This document shows positions 35,901 through 44,462 of a stretch of 64,000 nucleotides of DNA, piece after piece. The position numbers and the translations under genes are program-made. Positions within the stretch are counted from its first letter, which is position 1, and each line of letters begins with the position of its first letter. Source of the DNA: Pseudoalteromonas viridis (lineage in GTDB: Bacteria; Pseudomonadota; Gammaproteobacteria; Enterobacterales; Alteromonadaceae); the NCBI RefSeq assembly GCF_017742995.1, contig NZ_CP072425.1:1488001-1552000 (forward strand), in the 5' to 3' direction. Below the pieces are notes generated by a model. It was not told the origin of the DNA. It did not search any database and saw only the letters and a program-made list of their open reading frames with translations.

Positions 35901-38900
35901 GTATTTTACAGCTTGCCAAAGTACGAGAAATCGCAACAAGCCTGGACCAGGCGCTCGCGCAGTCAAATGGGCCTGATATTGAAGCGACCGGACGTAATGA
36001 GGGGCCATTGTCTAAAGCCCAAGAGCGCATGTATCTTATTCACAGGTTGCGCAATAATACCAGTATTTTACACCTTAACTATGGCCTGGAGTTGACGACG
36101 GCCACTCTGGATCTGGCCAGCTTTAAGCAAGCTTTGACGATCGTTTCCAGCCGCTACAGTGCGTTGCGCACGTTAATTAAAGAGCACGACAATGTATATC
36201 GCCAGCAGGTGGTGGCGCAGTGTGATATTGATCAGGTACTGACGGTCAAGGCACTTCATTCAAAAGCAGCATTACACTCTGAAAGTGAGCTAGATGCTAA
36301 CGAACCTTTTGATTTATCGTCACAATTCCCCTGGCGTGTATTCGTTTATTGTGTCGGTGACGAGGTTGCCGGGGTGGTATTTGTATTTCATCATATCGCG
36401 GTAGATGGCGTCGCGGTTGAATATATCTTCCGCACACTGGAAGATGTATATGCCTCTTTGATTGCAAATCAGCAAGTTGAGTTAGAAGTTGAGCGTTATT
36501 CAGCGATTGATTACGCTGTGTGGCAATCAAGTGCGCCAGAGTTCATACGTGAGCAGGCGTTGTCATATTGGCAAGAGGCACTGGCCGACTTGCCAACAGC
36601 GCTGAACTTACCACGTAAATACGATGCCGATGTCATGAGCCGTAGGTGTGCTCGTCTAACTCGAACCTTTGAAGGCGTACAAAATGTATCAAAGTTGGCC
36701 AGTGAATTGGCAACAACGCCTTTCTCAATATTTCTGGCCTGCTATAAGCTCGTTCTGAGCAAAGTGTGCCGCTCTTCAGATATCGTTGTGGGGACTCCCA
36801 TTGCCTTGCGTGAGCACAGTGATTTATTTGATCACGTTGGATGTCTGCTCAACACAGTGGCGATTCGTTCTCAGGTAGAGGCGGGTATGACCCTGTCTGA
36901 GCTCATTGATGAAGTACAGCGCAATATCCGCATCGCTCAGCAATACGGTCACGTATCATTTGAAGATGTTATCGCGGCACTGAATATTCCCAGTGATATG
37001 ACGTCAACCCCGGTATTTCAGACAATCTTTGTGCTGCAAAATGCGTCGGATAACACCGTTGAGCTGGCGGATACCAGCGCGCGCAGTTTTGGCATTGTGT
37101 GTCGGGAAACTCAGTTTGATGTGTCAATGATGGTCGAGCTGCACAACAATGAGGTTATGGTGACTTGTGACTACCGTGCTGACTTGTATGATGAAAAAAT
37201 GATTGATGCGCTGCTTTGCGGCTATCAAGCTGTGCTTGAGCAAGTCGTGCTCGGTGAGTCTCAGACGATTGATAATATTGCGCTACAAAGAGATGCAAGA
37301 AAGTCAATGAGCGTAGGCAGCGCTTTGCGTTGTGCCAACAAGGCGGTCGCTCAGCACGTTTTGGAGTGGGCAAATTTACAGCCTGACGCAATAGCAATCC
37401 GCACAGACGAAAGGCAGATCAGCTATCAGCAGCTGGCGACAGAGGTTCACCGACTAGCCAATAGTATGTTGGCTCAGGGGTTAAGCCGGCTTGAGCGGGT
37501 GCTAATTTGTCAGTCATCTTCCGCCGATGCAGTGATAGCTGCGTTAGCCGTCAACTTAGCGGGTGGCGTCTTTATATTGGTTGAACCAACGTTACCTGTT
37601 GAACGCATCAATCAGTATCTCCACGATGCACAGGTTGCGTGGTGTTATTGTGATATCGAATCTATCGCAACCCATCTGGTTGTCCCAGGCTTTGTCGCAC
37701 CGCAGCAGGAAGTTGTTGCGCAAGCATTGCCGCCCCTAGATGCGGATGCGCTCGCCTACATTATCTATACGTCGGGCTCTACCGGCAAACCTAAAGGTGT
37801 GGCGGTATCCAATGCAGGGTTTGCATCTCTACGCAGTTTGTTCGAAAGCCTGGAAATTGGCGCAGGTCACAGTGTTATGCAATATGCGCCTTTTAGCTTC
37901 GATGCGGCGATTTGGGATATCGCTATGGGACTGTGTACTGGTGCGACTTTGTGCTTCAAAGAAAGTGGGCGTTTATTACCCGGGCGAGAACTGGCTGAAT
38001 TTATCACTGCCCATGAGGTATCAGTGATCACCATGCCACCTTCCAACGCCAGAGGGCTGACAACGGATCAGCTTAGCACACTGAACATGATGTTTTTTGC
38101 TGGAGAGAGCGTGCAAAACTCGGTGCTCGAATACTGGCATGATAAAGGTAAGCGCAAAGTGTTTAACGCTTATGGTCCTTCTGAAAATACCGTGTGCGCG
38201 ACTGTTTACGCCTACAACCCGGCGGTTCAACACAAAACGCCACCCATTGGCCACGCAATATCTGGCAATAGCCTGAGTGTCGTAGATCAGCATGGGCAAA
38301 CTTTGCCCAACTACTTACCGGGCGAAATTGTGGTCAGTGGCAACAGCGTTGCGAATGGTTACTGGGGAAGCGCAGAGCTGACCCGGCGCGCATTCATACC
38401 TGGGGTAAGTGGCTTACAAAGGGGCCTAAGCTATCGCACAGGGGATCTGGGCGTGATGGACGACGAGCGACTATTACATTTCCACGGCCGTATTGATGAC
38501 CAAGTCAAGGTGAATGGGGTACGGATCGAACCTGGAGAGATTAAGGCGACGATTGCCGCGCTGCAATATCCGTTGGAGCATTTAGAAGTCTTAAAATGTG
38601 AAAACAAGCAAGTGTCTTTTTTAGCGGTGTTTTACACCGTACAACAAGGCAAGCAATTAGATCTGGATGCTATTCAACATGCACTGGCAAGCAAATTACC
38701 TCAATACATGTTACCGAGCAGTTGGATACAGTTGGAGCGTTTTCCCCTTACCGCAAACGGCAAAGTTGATAAGCGTGCGTTGGTTGCCCAAGCCACAGCG
38801 GGGCAGGCCAGCGATACGATCCGTGCAGCTGAAAATGAGTTGCAGAACTCACTTGTGACGTTGTGGGCAGATTTGCTGGAAGTATCGGATGAAACTGTGT

Positions 38901-39103
38901 GTATTGATACGCCTTTTTTCCAGCAAGGCGGCACGTCCATGCTACTGCTCAGGATGGTAGACCGTTTAGCACAGTTGCATACCACGCCAGTCACTGCAAT
39001 TGATTTATTTACATATAAGACGGTACGAGAGTTAGCCGCTTTTCTTGAACAGAAAAGTAGCACAGTTCAATCAGTATCCCCTGAAACCATTTTTGAATTA
39101 TAA
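32972..39103 (+). CDS. Nonribosomal peptide synthetase, C-A-T-C-A-T
   Basis: A 2043-residue, two-module NRPS. Module 1: C domain with HHIIIDG (about residue 129), A domain with YTSGSTGNPKG (about 577), T domain with GGHSLL (about 951). Module 2: C domain with HHIAVDG (about 1138), A domain with YTSGSTGKPKG (about 1598), T domain with GGTSML (about 1986). Reading the binding-pocket code by eye gives D-I-F-N-N-A-L-T-Y-K for A1, close to codes known for Ala, and D-A-W-T-F-A-A-V-C-K for A2, close to Phe codes such as GrsA/TycA. No epimerase or TE, so it hands the chain on. It begins with a C domain, so it needs an upstream donor, probably the AL-KR-T-E protein. AGGAG 7 nt before the ATG. Confidence 0.95.
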   Translation: MEQYKASAPQYRFWLTDKLEPDRNAYNVFSATRLVGELNLTKLQHAIEAVVDEQPQLRAHFVERSGTLMVNIAPELAVSIELHTVGNRTLEEVLGGIRAHKFDLTSGPLFQFHLIEVEPDHHIFVAVVHHIIIDGQSMSLLVQTIADIYNDAPRTIAQDKVAEPETVRSPTHQERFFWQNKFQSEIQGVAFPADIKLATTHALGVIRTPLKTDLTQQIEAFCKAQKVTETVFYLSVYAYFVSVFSQTDKFCFGIPVNIRAMDQAHSVGNFINTVPVSVDLSQAPTFNALLATMSQEVASCIDHAEVSFEQIVELSGVQREAGVHPLFQTLVAFQPSHLPKLKLDGLNSASFPLSSVDTKFPVSFYFDFYDEQLHCSIEYDAGQFSEQTVDYWSRCFVSACQALLTNADAVLTPTVFVHPTDPVFTSADTTVEAFSPFFDKIFTHAASAPDTIAIYDNHRSVTYQQVVDNAKAVANNLLSLGVKSGDIIGVCMQRNSDMYAVMLGVMVAGASYVGLDAKYPRSRLNYIVEDAQCRYVICDPRYDDLFDAVTCIEPEKVFADIVVERVPGKVKQDEIAYLIYTSGSTGNPKGVMVRHESVDALIQWSSLTFGELDKVLASTSICFDISVFELFAPLACGGSVIMVDDIRALAEPLGCEPLLINTVPSAAQELVKLGLIPKSVKVINLAGEPLTRKLVDSLYALEHIQAVYNLYGPSEDTTYSTYELVQKDSAEEPNIGVPISGTSAYVLDKNRQLLPYGVEGELYLSGVGIAAGYLNKPELSAEKFIVNPFAPEQRMYQTGDKVRWRQDGKLDYLGRLDHQIKLRGFRIETGEIEAQIRAVKGVSNAVVILTEVAEQKHLAAYYEGAAYEALVEQHLAQVLPVHMVPTFLIQLDALPLNSNGKIDRKQLPDVVAHTEDVAELVLSKTQELVVKAFEQIFTGVPIGLDSDFFKLGGHSLLAMQLSNTLFKLTSVKLPLSRILQLAKVREIATSLDQALAQSNGPDIEATGRNEGPLSKAQERMYLIHRLRNNTSILHLNYGLELTTATLDLASFKQALTIVSSRYSALRTLIKEHDNVYRQQVVAQCDIDQVLTVKALHSKAALHSESELDANEPFDLSSQFPWRVFVYCVGDEVAGVVFVFHHIAVDGVAVEYIFRTLEDVYASLIANQQVELEVERYSAIDYAVWQSSAPEFIREQALSYWQEALADLPTALNLPRKYDADVMSRRCARLTRTFEGVQNVSKLASELATTPFSIFLACYKLVLSKVCRSSDIVVGTPIALREHSDLFDHVGCLLNTVAIRSQVEAGMTLSELIDEVQRNIRIAQQYGHVSFEDVIAALNIPSDMTSTPVFQTIFVLQNASDNTVELADTSARSFGIVCRETQFDVSMMVELHNNEVMVTCDYRADLYDEKMIDALLCGYQAVLEQVVLGESQTIDNIALQRDARKSMSVGSALRCANKAVAQHVLEWANLQPDAIAIRTDERQISYQQLATEVHRLANSMLAQGLSRLERVLICQSSSADAVIAALAVNLAGGVFILVEPTLPVERINQYLHDAQVAWCYCDIESIATHLVVPGFVAPQQEVVAQALPPLDADALAYIIYTSGSTGKPKGVAVSNAGFASLRSLFESLEIGAGHSVMQYAPFSFDAAIWDIAMGLCTGATLCFKESGRLLPGRELAEFITAHEVSVITMPPSNARGLTTDQLSTLNMMFFAGESVQNSVLEYWHDKGKRKVFNAYGPSENTVCATVYAYNPAVQHKTPPIGHAISGNSLSVVDQHGQTLPNYLPGEIVVSGNSVANGYWGSAELTRRAFIPGVSGLQRGLSYRTGDLGVMDDERLLHFHGRIDDQVKVNGVRIEPGEIKATIAALQYPLEHLEVLKCENKQVSFLAVFYTVQQGKQLDLDAIQHALASKLPQYMLPSSWIQLERFPLTANGKVDKRALVAQATAGQASDTIRAAENELQNSLVTLWADLLEVSDETVCIDTPFFQQGGTSMLLLRMVDRLAQLHTTPVTAIDLFTYKTVRELAAFLEQKSSTVQSVSPETIFEL

Positions 39104-39114
39104 AAGGACGTTCA

Positions 39115-42100
39115 ATGAACACTCGTGAAAATATCGCCGTGATTGGTATGAGTGGTTTGTTTCCACAGGTCAATTACGACTTGAATGCGTTTAAATCCTT
39201 ACTGGCGGCCGGATATGATTTCATAGCACCAGCCGATGAAAAACGCACTGCGATGCTCGGGCTTAGCCCTGAAACGGCGTATCTCCCCTGCGGCCAGGTG
39301 GCGAGTTTTGCTGATTTTGATTACCGCTTGTTTGGCTTGTCCAAGCGCGAAGCATTGCATATGGAGCCACAACAGCGCGTGCTGCTGCAGCTTACTTACC
39401 TCGCATTGCTTGATTGTGGATACAAAATCAAATCGCTCAAAGGCAGTAACACTGGGGTATTTGTCGCAGGATCTGCGTCGAATTATGCAAACCTAATCGG
39501 TCACAATGAATACCTGACCGGTACCTTACCAGCCGCCCTGGCGGGTCGGATCAGTTTTCAATTTGGTTTCAACGCACCAGCTTACAACATAGAAACGGCC
39601 TGTTCCTCTTCCTTAGTCGCGGTATATGAAGCCGTTGCTAAATTGCAAAGTGAAGAAATAGATATGGCCGTGGCCGGAGGCGCGAGAATATTTACTTCTC
39701 TTGCTGAATCGGACGCAAAACTCGACATCATTTCAGCTTCGGGTCGTTGCCAGACTTTTTCTCAGCATGCCGATGGGATTGGTTTAGGAGAAGGTGGTGG
39801 CATAGTCGTGTTAAAAAGGCTGTCAGACGCGCTGCGCGATAATGATCAGATCCGTGCTGTGATACGTGGTGGGGCTGTCAATCAGAATGCATCGGACACA
39901 ACCAACTTCACAGCGCCAAGCGTGACTGCACAGCAGAACCTGTTAGATAAAGCAAAGCAAAACGCCGGGCTCAGTGGACACAACCTGGACGTCGTTGAAG
40001 CACATGGTACCGGAACGAAATTGGGCGACCCTATTGAGCTCAAAGCGCTGGAACAGAGCAACCGAGAAGCACAACCCGTATGGCTCACCAGTGTGAAAAG
40101 CAATATCGGCCACCTGGATAGCGCAGCTGGTATCGCAGGCTTCATTAAGTCGGTCTTGATGCTGGAAAGTGGCCAGGTATTTCCTTCTATTCACGCCGAG
40201 CCTTTAACCGAGTTCGCGGACTGGCAATCTATTCCTTTGTCTGTGGCGACTGAGCTCTCTCCATTGTCAGAGCATGCTCTGGTTGGCGTTAGCTCATTTG
40301 GTATGACGGGTACCAATGCGCATATTATTCTGTCAAAAGCGCCCAGAGTTAACGCTGATGAAGGGGATGCTCTGCGTGACTCCGAGCTCATATTTGTATC
40401 AGGGCACACACAACAAGCAGTCGAAAATCAGCTCAGTGCGATTAAAGCCGGTCTCTCGGAACGCAGTGCTGACCAATCGCTTGTTGCGGCAATTAACTCA
40501 CAAGAGCAAGGGCTTACTTTTCGATGTGCAACCAGTGTGTCAGCCCTGTTAGCAGGTAGTGAGGTGTCGGTCCACCCCGTCGTTGAAGAGGTTTTTCCTG
40601 TCTGGCTGCTCGGTAATGAGATCCCGCTTGATGTAGATCCCCTGATAATGCAATTAAATCCACAGGAACGCGCTCAGTACCAGGCTTTGATCGCGCACAA
40701 TGAGCCGTCTTCAGAAGTAAAAGCACTGGCGTATCACAGTACCATTTTATCTCGTATAAAAGCGTTCGGGATCTCTCTGGATGCGCTGCTGGGCATTGGT
40801 AAAGGGAACTTGCTGATAAAACTGTTGAAGCAAGAGGTGTCGATTGAGCAGGCTGCAACAATGTGGCATACACAACCGGTAAATAGCCTGGCGGAAGACA
40901 AGCTGATCCAGGTGTTAGGTCATTTTGCACAACAAGGGCGCCCTATATATTGTGGCTTGTACAACAGTGAGCTGCATCAAAAAGTCGCGACCATGTTAGG
41001 TCGTGAAGGGGCAGCAGAGTGTTGCCCGCTTTTCGATTTAGCACCCGATGCATGCACTCAGATGTTATTTGTACGGGGCTGTCAATTGCTATCCGACCCT
41101 GCGGTACGGAGCACTCAATCCGGCGTATTTATTTTGCCATTTGATATGGAGTCACTGTGGCCGGAAGTGGCGCCGGTTGTATCAGCCTTACCCCAGACCG
41201 ATGATACGGTATGCAATGAAGTCGTTTCCAGTGTTGAATTATCTCCACGAGAGCGTGCCAAGGAAATTTGGTGCGCCTTGTTAGAGGTAGATGACATTGC
41301 TGATGAAGATGACTTCTTTGAGCTGGGAGGTGATTCATTGCTGCAAACGAGCCTGGCGAGCAAAGTTCAGCAGGAATTTGGATTTGATTTCGACTTTGAT
41401 CACATGTACGACATTGACAGCTTTAAGGAGTTTGTTGACTTTTGTGTTGCGCATCAGGTAGGCGAAACAGACGATGATTTGGCCCCTGTCTCGATATTGC
41501 CTGTAGTGACCGAAATCTGGCAAGCACTGCTGGATGAAACAGAGATTCAAAAAGACGATGACTTCTTTGATCTTGGTGGGACATCACTACAGCAGACTAA
41601 GCTTGAAGCCTTAATTGAACAGCATTTTGGTTTGGCTATTGAGTTTGATGTACTTTACGACCACCCAACGTTGGCGGAATTCAGCGAACATATCGGCCAG
41701 CAAATTCAGCTGAAAAGTGACGCGCCCAGTCAAAATGCGCCATCCGAGTTCGTTGAGTGCGACCAAGTTGTGGCGCTCGTTGATAAGAGTGTGACGGCAT
41801 CTTCAGCCCAGTCCAGAATGTGGTTTTTGCAGCAAATGGCACCACAGTCGGGCGCTTATAATGTGTCACTGACTTTCTCTACCTTAGAGGCGCTGAGTGT
41901 AGAGAAAGTGACCGAGGTATTGCATGTTTTGATGCAGCGCCATGAAGCTTTGCGGTGTCAGCTTCGCCCTCAGCACAGCGGTACAGATGTTGAGTTGCAG
42001 GTCTGTGCACAAATGCCCTTACCCTTCACGCATCATAAGTTAGTGGCGGGCTCCGGTGTTCAGGAAAGCCTTAAATCATCCCATCTTGCGCCTTTTGATT

Positions 42101-43098
42101 TACAGCACGGACCATTGTGGCGCTGTGTCTTAGTGGAAGCCGATGCGCTCTTTTGGATCCAGTTTACCGTGCATCACGCCGTTGCTGATGAGTGGGCGAT
42201 GAACATTCTGACCGATGAATTCCAATCACTTTATTTAGGGCATGCTCTGCCTGACGTTGCGACGACGCTTTCTCAGCACGCACAAAATGAACTGAACTGG
42301 AAGACTTCAGATGGTTACGCGGCGAGTGCGGACTTTTGGCAACAGCAATTGAAGCAGGGAGTACCCGCTTTAGCGCTTCCTTATGACAGTGCCGACACGT
42401 CAGAGCTTAAGGGGAGTTGGTTGCGTATTGCTATCAATCGCGAATTAACCAGTCAGCTTAAGCACCTGGCTAAAAGCCTGCGGGTTTCTTTGTACAGTGT
42501 GCTTGCGAGCGGCTTTGCAACCGTACTGGCTAACGAGTGCGATCAAACTGAGTTGGTCGTGGGCATGCCCGTTGCCGGGCGGACATCCTTGGAGCTAGAA
42601 GGGGTGGTGGGGTGCTTCGTTAATACTTTACCCATCTTATATCAGGTCAATGATCAGCACTCTTGGTCAGAGCACATCGGAGTACAGGCCAAAACAATCT
42701 CCGCGTGCCTGAAGCACCAAACATACCCACTCGAGGCCATCATAGATGCACTGGCCGTTGACAGAAATAAAGACGGCAGTTCTTTAATACAAGCGGTGTT
42801 TTCTTTGCAGCAGGGAGTGTCAAACAAACTCTCAGATGCTTTTTTGCAGCCGGAGGAACTTGCCTCAGATACGGCTTGGTTTGATATATCCGCAGCAATG
42901 TGGGAGAGCAATTCTGAGTTGGAGGCCGTTTTAGCTTTCAACGCGACTCGATTTAATACGACAACAATTGAATCACTATGGGATGCGTACATCGATGTCC
43001 TGAGCATGATGGTGGAGACACCAGATCAGCAAATTATGGCTGCACTATCAAATGTAGACGAAAGCAGTCAATGGAATGAGCAGCAATTTAAGCTATAA
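39115..43098 (+). CDS. Hybrid PKS/NRPS protein: KS - inactive AT remnant - T - T - C
   Basis: 1327 residues. The ketosynthase (1-425) has the full triad: ACSSSL Cys (about 162), EAHGTGT His (about 295) and SNIGHLDSAAG His (about 329). Residues about 440-690 align by eye with a KS-AT linker and a shrunken acyltransferase, but the GHSxG site reads GIGKGN, so the serine is missing. Two carrier domains follow, GGDSLL (about 737) and GGTSLQ (about 820). A C-terminal condensation domain has HHAVADEW (about 1019): both His and the Asp are kept, but the usual Gly is Glu. Malonyl loading would need an external acyltransferase. No KR, DH or ER, so any added ketide stays a ketone or is handled in trans. 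Confidence 0.92.
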   Translation: MNTRENIAVIGMSGLFPQVNYDLNAFKSLLAAGYDFIAPADEKRTAMLGLSPETAYLPCGQVASFADFDYRLFGLSKREALHMEPQQRVLLQLTYLALLDCGYKIKSLKGSNTGVFVAGSASNYANLIGHNEYLTGTLPAALAGRISFQFGFNAPAYNIETACSSSLVAVYEAVAKLQSEEIDMAVAGGARIFTSLAESDAKLDIISASGRCQTFSQHADGIGLGEGGGIVVLKRLSDALRDNDQIRAVIRGGAVNQNASDTTNFTAPSVTAQQNLLDKAKQNAGLSGHNLDVVEAHGTGTKLGDPIELKALEQSNREAQPVWLTSVKSNIGHLDSAAGIAGFIKSVLMLESGQVFPSIHAEPLTEFADWQSIPLSVATELSPLSEHALVGVSSFGMTGTNAHIILSKAPRVNADEGDALRDSELIFVSGHTQQAVENQLSAIKAGLSERSADQSLVAAINSQEQGLTFRCATSVSALLAGSEVSVHPVVEEVFPVWLLGNEIPLDVDPLIMQLNPQERAQYQALIAHNEPSSEVKALAYHSTILSRIKAFGISLDALLGIGKGNLLIKLLKQEVSIEQAATMWHTQPVNSLAEDKLIQVLGHFAQQGRPIYCGLYNSELHQKVATMLGREGAAECCPLFDLAPDACTQMLFVRGCQLLSDPAVRSTQSGVFILPFDMESLWPEVAPVVSALPQTDDTVCNEVVSSVELSPRERAKEIWCALLEVDDIADEDDFFELGGDSLLQTSLASKVQQEFGFDFDFDHMYDIDSFKEFVDFCVAHQVGETDDDLAPVSILPVVTEIWQALLDETEIQKDDDFFDLGGTSLQQTKLEALIEQHFGLAIEFDVLYDHPTLAEFSEHIGQQIQLKSDAPSQNAPSEFVECDQVVALVDKSVTASSAQSRMWFLQQMAPQSGAYNVSLTFSTLEALSVEKVTEVLHVLMQRHEALRCQLRPQHSGTDVELQVCAQMPLPFTHHKLVAGSGVQESLKSSHLAPFDLQHGPLWRCVLVEADALFWIQFTVHHAVADEWAMNILTDEFQSLYLGHALPDVATTLSQHAQNELNWKTSDGYAASADFWQQQLKQGVPALALPYDSADTSELKGSWLRIAINRELTSQLKHLAKSLRVSLYSVLASGFATVLANECDQTELVVGMPVAGRTSLELEGVVGCFVNTLPILYQVNDQHSWSEHIGVQAKTISACLKHQTYPLEAIIDALAVDRNKDGSSLIQAVFSLQQGVSNKLSDAFLQPEELASDTAWFDISAAMWESNSELEAVLAFNATRFNTTTIESLWDAYIDVLSMMVETPDQQIMAALSNVDESSQWNEQQFKL

Positions 43099-43115
43099 AT
43101 AGGGGAATTAATATC

Positions 43116-44450
43116 ATGGCTTCAGTTTCAGTTTCAAACACTCTAACTCAAGGTTTTGCCAAATTAGATGAACTAGACCCGGTTCTTTCATCATATCTAC
43201 AAGCGGAGCATGTTCGCCAGAGCAACACATTGTCCTTGGTTGCTTCTAGTGGCGGTACAGATGCGTCTGTACTGGCGGCAAGCGCTGCGACCATAGTTAA
43301 TGTCACAGCGGAAGGTTACCCTGGTGCACGGTATCATTCGGGCTGCCAATATGTAGACAAAGTAGAGGCGCTGGCGATAGAGCGTGCCAAAACGCTGTTT
43401 GGTGCGAGCTACGCAAATGTGCAGCCACACTGTGCCAGTGCCGCAAACCACATCGTTATGCATGCAGTATTGCAGCCAGGAGATGTCATCTTAGGAATGA
43501 ATCTGGATGAAGGTGGGCACCTTACTCATGGTGCAAAAGTGAATGTGAGTGGTCAGCTGTATACCAGCTATCAATATGGCCTGGATGCACAAGAGCGCAT
43601 TGATTTCGCGCAAGTCGAGCGCTTAGCTTTGGCGCATAGGCCAAAGCTCATTGTGTGTGGCACAACTTCATATAGTCGGCATATCGATTTCAAAGAGTTT
43701 CGCCGTATTGCTGACTTGGTTGGTGCTTATTTACTTGCTGATGTGACACACATTGCTGGTTTAGTGGCAGCAGGAGAGCACGAGAGCCCGGTCCCTTATG
43801 TTGACTTTACAACCATGTGTACGTTCAAGCAGCTTTTTGGCCCTCGCGGTGGTCTTATTTTGATGGGAGAGTCGATGAACAAACTCGCGCCCGATAATAA
43901 AACCCCGCTTTACAGAGCGATTCAAAAAAGTGTCTTCCCAACGATGCAAGGCTCTCCGGCAACAAGCATTATCGCGGCCAAAGCCAGGATTTTCGATCAC
44001 CTTCAGTCCGCAGAGTTTAAGGCCCTTGCTCAGCGCATAAAAGCCAACGCGACAACGCTATCAAATTCACTTAAAGCAATGGGCTATGACTTGGTTACTG
44101 GCGGAACAGATAACCACATCGTGCTGTTTAGATTGCCTGAGCACTTACCTGGATATGCTGTACAGCAAGCGCTGGATGACTGCCAAATTATGGTCAATAA
44201 AAATAGAGTACCGGGTGATGTGCGTTCACCTATGATTGCCAGCGGGATCCGTCTTGGCAGTAACACGGTATCGCTACGCAATATGGGTCAGTACGAAATG
44301 GAACAATGTGCTGAAATGATCCACTCCATTATCTCATCGGTGCAGTGTGTGAATGACAAAGAGTATGAGCTGGATCCTGCCCTGCGCGCCCGTGTGATTG
44401 AAAATGTAGAGTCTATTTGTCGTGATTTCCCATTGCCGTACGCGAAATAA
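43116..44450 (+). CDS. Divergent serine hydroxymethyltransferase-like PLP enzyme
   Basis: A 444-residue GlyA-fold protein. Kept: AEGYPG with Glu66, GGHLTHG, the PLP Asp and His in LADVTHIAGL, Lys238 in FKQLFGPRGG (Schiff base), and SGIRLG (carboxylate-binding Arg). Changed relative to E. coli GlyA: Tyr55 to Thr64, Tyr65 to His74, SENYTS to SSGGTD, PHSGS to PHCAS, and His228 next to the PLP lysine to Phe237. These positions shape the folate and retro-aldol site, so the ordinary housekeeping reaction is unlikely. SHMT-like enzymes in other clusters act as L-threonine transaldolases that make beta-hydroxy amino acids (ObiH/ObaG, LipK); this is a candidate role. It sits between the KS protein and the Cys-TE NRPS. 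Confidence 0.85.
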   Translation: MASVSVSNTLTQGFAKLDELDPVLSSYLQAEHVRQSNTLSLVASSGGTDASVLAASAATIVNVTAEGYPGARYHSGCQYVDKVEALAIERAKTLFGASYANVQPHCASAANHIVMHAVLQPGDVILGMNLDEGGHLTHGAKVNVSGQLYTSYQYGLDAQERIDFAQVERLALAHRPKLIVCGTTSYSRHIDFKEFRRIADLVGAYLLADVTHIAGLVAAGEHESPVPYVDFTTMCTFKQLFGPRGGLILMGESMNKLAPDNKTPLYRAIQKSVFPTMQGSPATSIIAAKARIFDHLQSAEFKALAQRIKANATTLSNSLKAMGYDLVTGGTDNHIVLFRLPEHLPGYAVQQALDDCQIMVNKNRVPGDVRSPMIASGIRLGSNTVSLRNMGQYEMEQCAEMIHSIISSVQCVNDKEYELDPALRARVIENVESICRDFPLPYAK

Positions 44451-44462
44451 CAAGGAATGACC

